A program made the translations under genes and the position numbers. Positions 19,550 through 29,647 of a DNA stretch of 64,000 nucleotides are shown here, piece by piece. The notes under the pieces were generated by a model. It ran no database searches. It was given only the letters and a program-made list of their open reading frames with translations, and was not told the DNA's origin. The DNA comes from Pedobacter riviphilus (GTDB taxonomy: Bacteria; Bacteroidota; Bacteroidia; Sphingobacteriales; Sphingobacteriaceae), in contig NZ_CP061171.1 in NCBI RefSeq assembly GCF_014692875.1, forward strand, positions 186,001 through 250,000, read 5' to 3'. The first letter of the stretch is position 1. Each line of letters opens with the position of its first letter.

Positions 19550-19585
19550 AAAAAGCTTGTCCCACCCTGTGGAACAAGCTTTTTT
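19550..19585 (-). terminator. intrinsic terminator of the sigma factor operon
   Basis: AAAAAGCTTGT and ACAAGCTTTTT form the stem, extended by CCAC/GTGG around a short loop. Read on the minus strand it ends in a run of nine T, directly after the 66-residue gene. Confidence 0.85.
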
Positions 19586-19601
19586 GCTCATGTAAAATTT
19601 A

Positions 19602-19802
19602 CTATTTTGTTCGGCTGTAAGCTAAAATCTTGTTGATGGTTTCATCTTGAGGATTTTTAGCCAGCCTATCCAACTTACCTTTTATTTGATCATAAAATAA
19701 GTCGATTTCTGCGTCCGATTCAATATCAGTTTTAGGCTGAAACATGTTGGGGGTAGATAAATTTACATTGTTTTTTGATGTAGAGGTTTTTGTCATAAGC
19801 AA
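19602..19802 (-). CDS. 66-residue protein downstream of the ECF sigma factor
   Basis: A short, charged, helix-forming protein (DAEIDLFYDQIKGKLDRLAKN) without signal peptide or membrane segment. It lies 82 bp after the sigma factor on the same strand and before a strong terminator, so both are probably co-transcribed. Position suggests a role linked to the sigma factor, but it lacks the ZAS/anti-sigma zinc motif (no Cys or His). The start may be at codon 1 or at the Met two codons later. No family recognised. Confidence 0.6.
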   Translation of the reverse strand: MLMTKTSTSKNNVNLSTPNMFQPKTDIESDAEIDLFYDQIKGKLDRLAKNPQDETINKILAYSRTK

Positions 19803-19884
19803 CTAAATGTGATAAGTTTTATTAACTTAACGATAGTTCAGATGCTTTATTTCAAGCCCTAAAAAAAAATATGTAACATTTATG

Positions 19885-20469
19885 CTACCCTTTATAGGTC
19901 ATCTCTTTTGTTTTAAGCATTTTGCGCAAATTACTGAGGGCATAACGCATACGGCCCAAAGCTGTATTAATGCTTACATCAGTTAAATCTGCTATTTCTT
20001 TAAAGCTTAAATCTGCGTAATGACGCATGAGGAGCACTTCTTTCTGCTCATCAGGCAATAAATGGATCATTGCTTTTAAATCTTTATGGGTTTGATCGCG
20101 AAGCATTTTATCTTCTGCGCTCTCATCATAAAAGTGTAGCATATTGAATACATCCATGCCATCAGCACTGGTAATGATGGGTGTTCTCTTTTCTTTTCTG
20201 AAATAATCAATAACCAGGTTATGCGCAATACGCATTACCCAAGGCAAAAACTTGCCTTCTTCGTTATATCTTCCTGATCGCAGGGTATTAATTACTTTTA
20301 TAAAAGCATCCTGAAAAATATCCTCCGCCAGATATTGGTCTTTCACCAATAAGTAGATAGAGGTATAAATTTTACTTTTATGTCTTCTTAAAAGTTCCTG
20401 CAATCCATTCTCGTTCCCGGTAATATATACCTTTACCAGGTCCTGATCATTATATGATTGTAAATTCAT
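19885..20469 (-). CDS. RNA polymerase ECF-type sigma factor
   Basis: The 194-residue protein has sigma-70 region 2 (about 25-92; AEDIFQDAFIKVINTLRSGRY, FLPWVMRIAHNLVIDYFRK) and region 4 (about 130-185; LPDEQKEVLLMRHYADLSFKEIADLT then SINTALGRMRYAL). A linker of about 40 residues separates them. It directs core polymerase to an alternative promoter set. No membrane anti-sigma gene is adjacent, unlike FecI/FecR or SigE/RseA pairs; only a 66-residue cytoplasmic protein follows. This matches the housekeeping-like ECF group common in Bacteroidota. uvrA is divergent from it. Confidence 0.93.
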   Translation of the reverse strand: MNLQSYNDQDLVKVYITGNENGLQELLRRHKSKIYTSIYLLVKDQYLAEDIFQDAFIKVINTLRSGRYNEEGKFLPWVMRIAHNLVIDYFRKEKRTPIITSADGMDVFNMLHFYDESAEDKMLRDQTHKDLKAMIHLLPDEQKEVLLMRHYADLSFKEIADLTDVSINTALGRMRYALSNLRKMLKTKEMTYKG

Positions 20470-20663
20470 AGGTTTACCTACACTAAATCCCGTACTATTT
20501 GCTAAAAATTAATTTGTAGATGTTTAATTTCTATAGCTGCTCTCCTATGTTTTTTGATATGTGTTAGTTTGGTTTTGAGGTTGTTAATGTTCAAAGAAAG
20601 TTATTTTTTTATCAAAAAACAAAAAATAAAATGTTAAAAAATAAATTAACCGTCTCAGTACCC

Positions 20664-20671
20664 TATTTTTG
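20664..20671 (+). promoter_or_regulatory. -7 promoter element TATTTTTG for uvrA
   Basis: Exact TAnnTTTG match 58 bp before the uvrA start, in the AT-rich divergent region shared with the sigma factor gene. Confidence 0.4.
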
Positions 20672-20729
20672 TATGTTCTTAAAACCCTAACAACATTATG
20701 GGGTTATATATTTATATTCGTTACCATAC

Positions 20730-23543
20730 ATGAGCAAAAAAGAGGCCGAAAAAGATCCACATAAAAATATTATCATAAAAGGTGCCCGTGTGCACAACCT
20801 AAAAAACATCGATGTTGCCATTCCAAAGAATAAACTTGTGGTGGTAACGGGTATGTCTGGTTCGGGGAAATCTTCGCTTGCATTTGATACTTTATATGCC
20901 GAGGGGCAACGCCGATATGTAGAAAGTTTATCATCGTACGCCCGTCAGTTTATGGGCAGGATGAATAAACCTGATGTTGATTATATTAAAGGTATTGCTC
21001 CGGCAATTGCCATAGAACAAAAGGTTATTACTTCCAATCCACGCTCTACCGTTGGTACCTCTACTGAAATTTACGATTATCTGAAACTGCTTTTCTCGCG
21101 CATAGGGAAAACCATTTCGCCTGTTTCGGGCAAAGAAGTGAAAAAGGATTCGGTAAGCACGGTGGTAGATTACGTAAATGCCATGCCCGAGGATACAACA
21201 GTAACGATTTTTTGCCCCTTATATCCGCATAACAACCGTACGATTAAAGAAGAACTGGCTATTTTACTACAGAAAGGATTTTTACGTGTGCTGATCAACG
21301 ATAAAATAGAAAAGATAGAAACGGTTTTAGACGATGCTGATTTTAAAGATGCAGAACTTACAGATGATAAAACCGTTCAGATCCTGATCGATCGTATTGT
21401 AACCAACCAGGAAGAAGAAACATTAAGTAGACTGGCCGATTCTGCGCAGACCGCTTTTTTTGAAGGTAAAGGTGACTGTTATGTAGAGGCTCAGGGTAAA
21501 ACGAAACATTTTAGCGACCGTTTTGAACTGGATGGAATAAAATTCGAAGAACCTACGCCAAATTTTTTCTCTTTTAACAATCCTTACGGCGCCTGTAAAC
21601 GCTGCGAAGGTTATGGAAACGTAATCGGTATTGATGAAGACCTGGTTATTCCTGATAAGAGCAAAAGTATTTACGATAATGCCATTGCGCCCTGGCGCGG
21701 CGAAAAAATGAATGTATGGTTGCAGAATTTTATTAAAGCTGCCCCGAAATTCGAATTCCCGATCCACCGGCCTTACAGTGCGCTAACAGAAACAGAACAG
21801 CAGTTACTTTGGACCGGAAATAAATACTTTGCAGGTTTAGATGCTTTTTTCAAAGAGCTGGAAGAGCAGACCTATAAAATTCAGTACCGCGTAATGTTAT
21901 CACGTTACCGAGGTAAAACTACTTGTCCTGATTGTAAAGGTTCGCGTTTACGTAAAGATGCATCTTACGTAAAGATTGCTGAAAAATCGATTATTGATGT
22001 GGTGCTGATGCCTTTGGCCAAAGCCCTGGTTTTTTTTAAAGAGCTAAAATTAAATACCAACGATACCAAAATTGCCAAACGTTTGCTGGCAGAGATTGAT
22101 AACCGTTTTCTTTATTTAAACAATGTAGGTTTAGGTTACCTTACCTTGAACCGTTTATCGAATACCCTTTCTGGTGGAGAATCGCAAAGGATTAACCTGG
22201 CAACTTCTTTGGGAAGTAGTTTGGTGGGCTCTATTTACGTTTTGGACGAACCGAGTATTGGTTTGCACCCACGCGATACGAACAAACTGATTGAAGTGTT
22301 GATTTCGCTCCGTAATGTGGGCAATACCGTTTTGGTGGTAGAACATGAAGAAGAAATGATGCGCGCCGCCGATCATATTATCGATATTGGCCCCGAGGCA
22401 GGTACCCATGGAGGTAATTTGGTTTTTAGTGGTAATTATGAGGAGATTCTAAAAGATAAAAATAGTTTAACAGGCCGGTACCTATCGGGATTAGAAAAAA
22501 TTGCCATCCCGGATAAACGACGGAAATGGAAAGACCATATTCTGATTAAAGGTGCAAGAGAAAACAACCTGCAAAATATTGATGTTAAATTTCCGCTAGG
22601 GGTATTTACCGCAGTAAGTGGGGTTTCGGGTTCGGGTAAAACAAGCTTGGTTAAAAAGATTTTATACCCGGCATTGCAAAAAGCAATAGGAAACTATGCT
22701 GGTGAACAAACTGGTGCTTACGATGGCATTTTTGGCAATTATGATCTGGTCAGTGCAGTAGAATTGGTCGATCAGAATCCGATTGGCCGTTCGAGCCGTT
22801 CTAATCCGGTTACCTATGTAAAAGCCTGGGATGATATCCGGGCGCTGTTTTCGGGTTTGGCTGCTGCAAAAGCTGCTGGCTTAAAACCTGCTGCTTTCTC
22901 TTTCAACGTGGAAGGTGGCCGTTGCGATGTTTGCCAGGGTGAGGGTGAGGTAAAGATTGAAATGCAGTTTATGGCCGATATTTACCTGCCTTGCGAGGCC
23001 TGTAACGGTAAGCGGTTTAAACAACAGGTTTTAGATGTAACCTATAAAGAGAAAAACGTATCCGAGATTTTGGATATGACCATCGACGAAGCGGTTGAGT
23101 TTTTTAAGGATGAGCAGAAGATACTCAATAAATTAAATCCTTTGGTTGATGTTGGTTTGGGCTATGTGCATTTAGGCCAATCTTCTAATACCTTATCGGG
23201 TGGTGAGGCGCAGCGGATCAAACTGGCTTCGTTCTTGATTAAGGGTAACAATGCCAATAAAACGCTGTTTATTTTTGATGAGCCCACCACTGGTTTGCAT
23301 TTCCACGATATTAAAAAACTCTTGAAAGCATTAAATACACTGATAGAGCAGGGCAATACCATTTTGGTGATTGAACACAATATGGATATGATTAAATGTG
23401 CCGATTGGGTGATCGATATTGGTCCTGAAGGTGGCGATGGTGGCGGTAAAGTGGTGTTTGAGGGTATACCCGAAGATTTGGTTAAGGTTGAAAAATCGTA
23501 CACTGGAAAATATTTAGCATCGCATTTAAATTTAAATCCATAA
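20730..23543 (+). CDS. uvrA: excinuclease ABC subunit A (UvrA)
   Basis: UvrA is the damage-sensing ABC ATPase of nucleotide excision repair and loads UvrB on DNA. The 937-residue protein has two ATPase modules: Walker [10 protein letters not shown] (41-49) and GVSGSGKTS (about 632-640), ABC signatures LSGGESQR (about 478) and LSGGEAQR (about 824), and zinc-finger CxxC pairs at about 288/291 and 398/401 (module one) and 731/734 and 754/757 (module two). All key parts are present, so it should be active. Bacteroidota often carry more than one uvrA copy; whether this is the main copy cannot be judged here. Minus-strand frames across it are shadows. Confidence 0.97.
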   Translation: MSKKEAEKDPHKNIIIKGARVHNLKNIDVAIPKNKLVVVTGMSGSGKSSLAFDTLYAEGQRRYVESLSSYARQFMGRMNKPDVDYIKGIAPAIAIEQKVITSNPRSTVGTSTEIYDYLKLLFSRIGKTISPVSGKEVKKDSVSTVVDYVNAMPEDTTVTIFCPLYPHNNRTIKEELAILLQKGFLRVLINDKIEKIETVLDDADFKDAELTDDKTVQILIDRIVTNQEEETLSRLADSAQTAFFEGKGDCYVEAQGKTKHFSDRFELDGIKFEEPTPNFFSFNNPYGACKRCEGYGNVIGIDEDLVIPDKSKSIYDNAIAPWRGEKMNVWLQNFIKAAPKFEFPIHRPYSALTETEQQLLWTGNKYFAGLDAFFKELEEQTYKIQYRVMLSRYRGKTTCPDCKGSRLRKDASYVKIAEKSIIDVVLMPLAKALVFFKELKLNTNDTKIAKRLLAEIDNRFLYLNNVGLGYLTLNRLSNTLSGGESQRINLATSLGSSLVGSIYVLDEPSIGLHPRDTNKLIEVLISLRNVGNTVLVVEHEEEMMRAADHIIDIGPEAGTHGGNLVFSGNYEEILKDKNSLTGRYLSGLEKIAIPDKRRKWKDHILIKGARENNLQNIDVKFPLGVFTAVSGVSGSGKTSLVKKILYPALQKAIGNYAGEQTGAYDGIFGNYDLVSAVELVDQNPIGRSSRSNPVTYVKAWDDIRALFSGLAAAKAAGLKPAAFSFNVEGGRCDVCQGEGEVKIEMQFMADIYLPCEACNGKRFKQQVLDVTYKEKNVSEILDMTIDEAVEFFKDEQKILNKLNPLVDVGLGYVHLGQSSNTLSGGEAQRIKLASFLIKGNNANKTLFIFDEPTTGLHFHDIKKLLKALNTLIEQGNTILVIEHNMDMIKCADWVIDIGPEGGDGGGKVVFEGIPEDLVKVEKSYTGKYLASHLNLNP

Positions 23544-23551
23544 TTTCGGCA

Positions 23552-24205
23552 ATGCTTTTTCTAACGTTTTTCATCGGCATCATTCTCAATGCCATGGGGT
23601 ATATTCCTCCCGGTAACATTAATCTCACTGTTGCACAGCTTGCCATTAACAAGGGCATGCGGCAGGTTTGGTACTTTATTCTTTCCTTCTCTTGTGTAGA
23701 AGTGTTTTTTACCTTCGGTATGATGCGCTTTGCCCGCTGGGCCATGAGTGATATTAATCCGAATGAGGCTGTAAGTGAAGTTCGCTTAAGTACTTTAGTG
23801 GATTGTTTTATGATTGTGATGTTTTTGGTAATGGGAACCATTACCTGGAAAAACCGCAAAAAAGTACCTAAAACCAGTAATGCGAAAGAGGATAAACGCA
23901 GTGGAAGTGTTTTGTATGGATTAATTTTAGGGGTGTTAAACCCCGTTCAGATTCCATTCTGGTTGTTTTTTGGCAATTATGTAATTTTACACCAATGGAT
24001 TGAGACGGATTACCTCTCATTAGTGATTTTTAGTCTGGGCTCGGGCGTTGGTTCCACACTTGCTTTATATTTATATGCACACTTCGCTACTTACATCCAA
24101 GAAAAATTTGCCTTGAGCAGCCTGATTATCAATAAATCTATCGCCATATTTTTATTTGCACTTGCGGGATATTTAATGGTGAAACAAGCGATTGTTATTC
24201 TATAG
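23552..24205 (+). CDS. LysE-family amino-acid/metabolite exporter
   Basis: The 217-residue membrane protein has about six helices, with the family opening GYIPPGNINLTVAQLAINKG, equivalent to the LysE/RhtB GPxPGN motif, and a second signature GLILGVLNPVQIPFW in the fourth helix. It should export small molecules across the inner membrane. The start 8 bp after the uvrA stop suggests read-through from uvrA, though no functional link is known. A minus-strand frame at 23482-23859 is a shadow. Confidence 0.85.
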   Translation: MLFLTFFIGIILNAMGYIPPGNINLTVAQLAINKGMRQVWYFILSFSCVEVFFTFGMMRFARWAMSDINPNEAVSEVRLSTLVDCFMIVMFLVMGTITWKNRKKVPKTSNAKEDKRSGSVLYGLILGVLNPVQIPFWLFFGNYVILHQWIETDYLSLVIFSLGSGVGSTLALYLYAHFATYIQEKFALSSLIINKSIAIFLFALAGYLMVKQAIVIL

Positions 24206-24215
24206 CCTAATCCAG

Positions 24216-24306
24216 GGTCTGTGTCCTCACAGACCTTCCAGTTGGCTTTTATCAAGTATTCAATAGGCAGGAATTATTTGCTTTCCGTTCTGTGAGGACA
24301 CAGACC
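24216..24306. repeat. inverted-repeat element with paired 20-bp palindromes
   Basis: A palindrome GGTCTGTGTCCTCACAGACC (24216-24235) and its reverse-complement-type partner GTTCTGTGAGGACACAGACC (24287-24306) bound a 51-bp centre. A second copy of the whole design is at 28899-29047. It sits right after the exporter stop codon. Between 24307 and 24658 there is no gene; it holds small dispersed repeats (TTCGACAGGCTTAGGAT at about 24403; TTGAGCTTGTTGAAGACTCA at about 24473) and a hairpin ACTGGC/GCCAGT at about 24611-24631. Confidence 0.7.
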
Positions 24307-24658
24307 GGGGAATAAGCCTGTATGGTCATAAAGCAGGCGGTTATTATTCTTTAGGGTTTACTACATTAGAAGAACTTCTTAAATGATCTATTAATGGTCC
24401 TTCGACAGGCTTAGGATAACATATGCTTTTGTATTTTGCAAAAAAAATAAATCCTTTTTTAACTGTCAGTCTTGAGCTTGTTGAAGACTCATGATACTGT
24501 AGTTAAATGATCTCAACATAGCAATCGTTAAATCTTTCTGTTATAAAATTGATACACAGATAAGGTTCCATTAACCTAATCATAACATTAAATTTATGTT
24601 TAAGAAGCCTGACTGGCCGAATTTTGCCAGTTGAAACAAAACATATTTATTTAATATT

Positions 24659-25501
24659 ATGTCTAACAGACGGTTTTTTCTAAAAAGTGGCTTAGCTGCT
24701 GCAGTAGTGGCAGGTTTATCACCAGTTCTCCCTTCATTTGCTGAAGAACACACTGCACCTGCCAGATTGGGCAAAGTACCTAAATTGCGTTTCGCCATTG
24801 CATCAGATGGACATTATGGTCAGCCTGGAACAGATTACAAACTGCACCATGAGAATATGGTAAAGTGGTTAAATGAATCGCACGATAAAAATCCATTAAA
24901 CTTTGTAATTATCAACGGCGATCTGGTGCATGACAGGCCTGAATTACTGAAAGAAGTAAAAAAGGATTATTACGACCGTTTAAAGGTTCCTTTTTATGCC
25001 GTACCGGGCAACCATGACCATGCAGATACCCCACTCTGGAAATCGGTTTTTGGTTATGATGATAACTTTTCTTTCGAAAAAAACGGGGTTGGCTTTGTTC
25101 TGGCCAATACTTCGGATACAAAAGGCGCCTATCTGTGCCCGAACAACGATTTTTTAAAGCAGGAACTGGATAAGTTTAAAGATTTAAAAACGGTGTTTGT
25201 AGTATTGCATATCCCGCCACATTTCTGGGTGCCAGAGAGCCCCTTTGTTGAGTGCCCTGATACCCTTAAACTTTTGCACAGCTATACCAACGTGAAAGCT
25301 GTATTTCATGGCCACGATCATAGTTTAGATGCTGTATTTTATACCGATAAGCTGCCGCATTTTTTTGATGCTCATATTGGCGGCAACTGGGGCACAGCCT
25401 ATAAAGGTTACCGGATAGTGGAGGTAGATGAAAATGATAAGATCCAAACTTATCAGGTAAATGCAAGTGGATCGCCATTATTAAATGAAACGAAATTCTA
25501 G
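24659..25501 (+). CDS. Tat-exported metallophosphoesterase
   Basis: The 280-residue protein opens with a twin-arginine signal (SNRRFFLKSG then a hydrophobic stretch to PSFA/E), so it is exported folded with metals bound. Calcineurin-like motifs are complete: DGH (about 56-58), NGDLVHD, GNHDH, a lone catalytic-site His in VLHIPPH, and the late GHDH. It resembles periplasmic 3',5'-cyclic-nucleotide or phosphodiester-cleaving enzymes. It lies 16 bp before a putative outer-membrane protein and then a YVTN/phosphoesterase fusion, suggesting an operon that releases phosphate from organic esters outside the inner membrane. Confidence 0.88.
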   Translation: MSNRRFFLKSGLAAAVVAGLSPVLPSFAEEHTAPARLGKVPKLRFAIASDGHYGQPGTDYKLHHENMVKWLNESHDKNPLNFVIINGDLVHDRPELLKEVKKDYYDRLKVPFYAVPGNHDHADTPLWKSVFGYDDNFSFEKNGVGFVLANTSDTKGAYLCPNNDFLKQELDKFKDLKTVFVVLHIPPHFWVPESPFVECPDTLKLLHSYTNVKAVFHGHDHSLDAVFYTDKLPHFFDAHIGGNWGTAYKGYRIVEVDENDKIQTYQVNASGSPLLNETKF

Positions 25502-25517
25502 CTATTAAACAATAACC

Positions 25518-26357
25518 ATGAAAAAAACATTTTTGATGCTCATTTTTGCAGGTACCATTTTAAACTGTGCTGCACAGAAAATAGGCGAAACCAAGCAGGA
25601 AGTTAAAACCGGCACTGATGCTGCTCAACCCTTTATGTTTTCGCTGAATACATTAACTGCTGAGAATCCGCGCTGGAATATTCATTATTCCGGAAGTTAC
25701 GGCGAGCGGACAAACGGGCAGTTCGGATACGATGGCTTGGGACAACAGTTTGGGGTTAAAGGTTATTTAGGCAGCAGGTTTACCTTGTATGCCACTGCGG
25801 CAATCGGTTTTGCCAATTCTGGAGGCGTAACATCTGCGCAGCAGGCTGAAGTAATTAGAGATTTAGTGGGAGGCAAAGGCATAAGTGGTTTTAGGTTAGG
25901 TGCTGGTTTAGGCTTAAGCAGAGATTGGTCGAGTGTTGGTTCTGCCATTAGCAGGATTACCGCTTCATTCGACAAGACAAATTGGAGAATGGCGGGTAAT
26001 CTTCGTTTCGAAAAAGCCTTTAATAGAACCAGAGATAAGCTTGATTTTATTAGCAGTTTTGGATATCAACATCGCGTTTCTAACGTTTTATACCTTGGCT
26101 TCGAAGCCTTAGGACAAGATTTAGAAGGCTTTTGGGAACAAGACGAGGCAGAAGGTGGCGCAAAGGTAATGATCGGGCCATCAATCAACCTGGAACCTAA
26201 CCACTCGAAACTTTCGTTCTCTATTTCTGGTGGACCTGTTTTCTACGCCACCCGTAGTCAGGTAATCCCATCAGAGGCTATCCGCGAAATCGGTTCTGTC
26301 GCCTCAGGCAATGGCTATACCATCAGGGCCCTGGTTAATTTTAATCTTCACCGCTAA
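25518..26357 (+). CDS. exported beta-rich protein, probable outer-membrane barrel
   Basis: The 279-residue protein has a signal peptide (about 1-19, ending NCAA/Q; the Cys is not followed by a normal lipobox pattern, so lipidation is unlikely). The mature part alternates aromatic and polar residues in strand-like runs (RFTLYATAAIGFANSGG, SFSISGGPVFYAT) and ends VNFNLHR. No family recognised. It is sandwiched between two phosphoesterase genes with short gaps (16 and 24 bp), so it probably serves the same envelope function. Confidence 0.65.
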   Translation: MKKTFLMLIFAGTILNCAAQKIGETKQEVKTGTDAAQPFMFSLNTLTAENPRWNIHYSGSYGERTNGQFGYDGLGQQFGVKGYLGSRFTLYATAAIGFANSGGVTSAQQAEVIRDLVGGKGISGFRLGAGLGLSRDWSSVGSAISRITASFDKTNWRMAGNLRFEKAFNRTRDKLDFISSFGYQHRVSNVLYLGFEALGQDLEGFWEQDEAEGGAKVMIGPSINLEPNHSKLSFSISGGPVFYATRSQVIPSEAIREIGSVASGNGYTIRALVNFNLHR

Positions 26358-26381
26358 TGCGGCAATCCTTAACTTAAGAAA

Positions 26382-28823
26382 ATGAAAAAATCATACATAT
26401 TTATATTACTCAGCTTCCTGTTCATCCAAAAAGGGTTTGCACAATGGCCTGGCAAAAACGAAAGCACCCAGCAAATTTTGTTGCCCAACGGTTGGAAATT
26501 AAGTCCGGCGGGGCATTCGTTACAGTTAGGCGATTTGCCCTTAAATATGCAGCTTAGTGCATCGGGCAAATACCTCGCCGTTACCAATAACGGCCAGAGT
26601 ACGCAGTCGCTACAGCTTATCGATCCTAAAACCGAACGAATTATCGACGAAAAGGTGCTGGCCAAATCGTGGTACGGGATAGCTTTTAGTAAAGATGAAA
26701 AACATCTTTATGCATCGGGTGGTAACGACAATTGGATTTTAGATTTTAATATCCAGAATGATAAGTTCGTAAAAAGCGACACCATTAAACTTGGTCCGGT
26801 TTGGCCAAAAGGAAAAATAAGTCCGGCAGGGATTGTGGTCAATAAAAATAACAGTAAATTATATACTGTAACTAAAGAAGACAGCAGTTTGTATATTATT
26901 AACCCTGTTGAAAGGCAGATCGTTAAAAAAATACAGCTTCCTGCCATTGCTTATAGCTGTACCCTGGCTGCCGACGAGCGTAAACTGTATGTTTCGCTTT
27001 GGGGCGGAAAAGCGGTAGCTGTTATCGATTTGCAATCAGAAAGCATTATTCAGCAGATTCCCGTTGGCGATCATCCGAATGAGCTTCTGCTGAATAAAAA
27101 AGGAAATATTTTATTTGTAGCCAATGCCAACGATAATACGGTTTCGGTAATCAATACTGTAGATAACAAGGTAATCGAAACCATTGCCACCACGCTTTAT
27201 GCCACTCAGTTAACAGGTTCTACCACCAATGGCCTGGCTTTAAGTGCCAATGAGAAAACTTTGTACATCGCCAATGCCGATAACAACTGTTTGGCTGTTT
27301 TTGATGTAAGCAAACCAGGGGTAAGCCAAAGCCAGGGTTTTATTCCGGTGGGCTGGTACCCAACAAGTGTAAAGGTTTTGGGTTCGAAAATTTTGGTTAC
27401 CAATGGCAAAGGCAATACTTCTATGGCCAACCCAAAGGGACCACAACCCATTTCTAAAGTAGATAACAGTGGTTATCAAATGGGAAGCACAGCCAACAGC
27501 AGGCTGCAATATATTGCTGGCTTGTTTAAAGGCACTTTATCCTTTATTGATGCACCAAAACCCGAGCAGCTAAAATTATATACCAAACAGGTTTATGCCA
27601 ATACACCTTTTACGGATAAGCGCGCAATAACTGCCGATGGCGAAGCTGGAAACCCTATTCCACGTAAGCAGGGAGAAAAATCGCCTATGAAGCATGTTTT
27701 TTATATCATTAAAGAAAACAGGACATACGATCAGGTGCTTGGCGATATGCCAAAAGGTAATGGCGATTCCAGCTTAACGCTTTTTGGCAGAAAGATTACG
27801 CCTAACCAGCATGCCTTTGCCGAAAACTATGTGTTGCTCGATAATTTCTATGTTGATGCAGAGGTAAGTGCAGATGGACACAACTGGAGCATGGCTGCCT
27901 ATGCAACTGATGTTGTGGAAAAAACATGGCCAACCAGTTATGGTGCTCGCGGCGGAAGTACCACCTTCGAAGGTGGTAGGCCTGTTACTTATCCTAAAGG
28001 TGGTTTTATATGGGATTACTGTCAGCGGGCAGGAGTAAGTTACCGCAGTTATGGCGAATTTGGCGATTATGGTAAGGCTAATATTAAATCGCTACAGGGC
28101 CATATGTGTGCTGCATCACCAGGATTTGATATGGATATTAAGGATCAGGTAAGGGTAGATGCGTGGCAGCACGATTTCGATTCGTTACTGGTTGCAGGCG
28201 TTGTACCACAGTTTAATACTTTAAGGATATCTAATGACCATACCAGTGGGCAAAAAAAAGGTAAATATTCGCCACAGGCGGCAGTTGCCGATAACGATTT
28301 AGCCGTAGGCCGTATTTTGGAGCATTTATCACATAGCTCGATCTGGAAAGAGTCGGTTGTTTTTATTTTGGAAGATGACGCACAAAACGGACCAGACCAT
28401 GTTGATGCACACCGTTCGCCAGCTTATGTGGTTGGACCATACGTAAAAAGGCATACGCCTGTTCATACGATGTATTCTACTTCCGGTTTTTTAAGAACGA
28501 TGGAACTTATTTTAGGTTTGCCGCCAATGAGCCAGTACGATGCTGCTGCCATGCCGCTGTATGAGTGTTTTACAGCTACGCCTGATTTTACACCTTATAA
28601 TGTGATTCAGCCGCTTATTGATTTAGATACCAGGAATGTGGCGGTGAACGAGAGCAGCAAACGTTCTGAACTGTTCAATTTTGCAAAGGAAGATTCGGCA
28701 CCGGATTTAGATTTAAATGAAGTGGTGTGGAAATCGGTTAAAGGCGAACAATCGGTAATGCCAGCGCCAAAGCGGAGTGCTTTTGTGATTTTGGAGAAGA
28801 AGAAAAAAGATGATGATGATTAG
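26382..28823 (+). CDS. YVTN beta-propeller fused to phosphoesterase (PF04185-like) domain
   Basis: The 813-residue protein has a signal peptide (1-20), then a YncE-like beta-propeller (about 45-340) built of repeats such as ANANDNTVSVINTVDNKVI and ANADNNCLAVFDVSK, then an alkaline-phosphatase-superfamily phosphoesterase domain (about 435-790) starting HVFYIIKENRTYDQVLGDM and including EVSADGHNWSMAAYATD and FILEDDAQNGPDHVDAHRSP, with the metal-binding Asp/His. The tail is KKKKDDDD. This architecture is known as bifunctional YncE family/alkaline phosphatase family protein; substrates are unproven. It closes the 24659-28823 run and is followed by a terminator. Confidence 0.87.
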   Translation: MKKSYIFILLSFLFIQKGFAQWPGKNESTQQILLPNGWKLSPAGHSLQLGDLPLNMQLSASGKYLAVTNNGQSTQSLQLIDPKTERIIDEKVLAKSWYGIAFSKDEKHLYASGGNDNWILDFNIQNDKFVKSDTIKLGPVWPKGKISPAGIVVNKNNSKLYTVTKEDSSLYIINPVERQIVKKIQLPAIAYSCTLAADERKLYVSLWGGKAVAVIDLQSESIIQQIPVGDHPNELLLNKKGNILFVANANDNTVSVINTVDNKVIETIATTLYATQLTGSTTNGLALSANEKTLYIANADNNCLAVFDVSKPGVSQSQGFIPVGWYPTSVKVLGSKILVTNGKGNTSMANPKGPQPISKVDNSGYQMGSTANSRLQYIAGLFKGTLSFIDAPKPEQLKLYTKQVYANTPFTDKRAITADGEAGNPIPRKQGEKSPMKHVFYIIKENRTYDQVLGDMPKGNGDSSLTLFGRKITPNQHAFAENYVLLDNFYVDAEVSADGHNWSMAAYATDVVEKTWPTSYGARGGSTTFEGGRPVTYPKGGFIWDYCQRAGVSYRSYGEFGDYGKANIKSLQGHMCAASPGFDMDIKDQVRVDAWQHDFDSLLVAGVVPQFNTLRISNDHTSGQKKGKYSPQAAVADNDLAVGRILEHLSHSSIWKESVVFILEDDAQNGPDHVDAHRSPAYVVGPYVKRHTPVHTMYSTSGFLRTMELILGLPPMSQYDAAAMPLYECFTATPDFTPYNVIQPLIDLDTRNVAVNESSKRSELFNFAKEDSAPDLDLNEVVWKSVKGEQSVMPAPKRSAFVILEKKKKDDDD

Positions 28824-28849
28824 TGATCTGTTATGATTTTATTTAACAA

Positions 28850-28884
28850 AAAGGCAATTTTCGATTAAGAAAATTGCCTTTATA
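28850..28884 (+). terminator. intrinsic terminator after the phosphoesterase operon
   Basis: AAAGGCAATTTTC pairs with GAAAATTGCCTTT around a 6-nt loop, followed by a T-rich stretch. Confidence 0.85.
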
Positions 28885-28898
28885 TAATTTTTTTCCAT

Positions 28899-29047
28899 GG
28901 TCTGTGTCCTCACAGACCATTTTGTTTTTATACGTTACATCAAGGATTTCTCCACAATGGAAATGAATCTATATCGTCATTTCCTGAAGTGCAACGAAAT
29001 GGATAAATCTTTTCTAAGAATCTAGGCGGTCTGTGGGGACACAGACC
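28899..29047. repeat. second copy of the paired-palindrome element
   Basis: The palindrome GGTCTGTGTCCTCACAGACC (28899-28918) is identical to that at 24216, and its partner GGTCTGTGGGGACACAGACC lies at 29028-29047. The centre (109 bp) is longer than and unrelated to that of the first copy. The element again sits just downstream of a gene or terminator. Confidence 0.7.
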
Positions 29048-29075
29048 ACGGGGATTAGTCGAATGACGATCTTAT

Positions 29076-29564
29076 CTATAATTTCCAGTCTGGCCTTTCG
29101 AAATGGCAGGTATAACCGTAAGGGTTTTTCTGTAAATAATCCTGGTGTTCTTCTTCAGCATTCCAGAAATCTGTTTCAGGTACTACCTCGGTTACAATTT
29201 TGCCAGGCCATTTGCCAGACGCATCTAACTCGGCAATTAATGCATTTGCGGTGTTTTTCTGTTCTTCACTATTGTAGAAAATAGCTGAGCGGTATGAGGT
29301 ACCCACATCATTTCCCTGTCTGTTGCGCGTACTCGGATCGTGGATCTGAAAGAAGTATTCCAATAATTTGCGGTAGGTTAAAACAGTTGGATCAAAAGTA
29401 ACTTCAATGGCTTCGGCATGTGTGCCATGGTTCCGGTAGGTGGCATTGGGAACATCGCCACCGGTGTACCCCACAACTGTTGAGATAACGCCAGGGTAAT
29501 GACGGATCAGTTCTTCTACTCCCCAAAAGCAGCCGCCTGCAAGAATGGCTTTTTCAGTATTCAT
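29076..29564 (-). CDS. msrA: peptide-methionine (S)-S-oxide reductase MsrA
   Basis: MsrA repairs oxidised methionine in proteins, reducing the S-epimer. The 162-residue protein has the active-site motif GCFWG with nucleophile C12, the conserved VGYTGG and EAIEVTFDP blocks, and [21 protein letters not shown]-terminal Cys (YTCHF) may resolve the disulfide. It has no signal peptide, so it is cytoplasmic. It is a single gene between a palindromic element (3' side) and a repeat locus (5' side). Confidence 0.96.
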   Translation of the reverse strand: MNTEKAILAGGCFWGVEELIRHYPGVISTVVGYTGGDVPNATYRNHGTHAEAIEVTFDPTVLTYRKLLEYFFQIHDPSTRNRQGNDVGTSYRSAIFYNSEEQKNTANALIAELDASGKWPGKIVTEVVPETDFWNAEEEHQDYLQKNPYGYTCHFERPDWKL

Positions 29565-29647
29565 ATATCTTTCTTTTTTTTGATTAATAAAGATACGGTG
29601 AAGATGTGTAAAGGGAAAGTAAAGAAGGGGAGTTGTTTGGTTGTATG

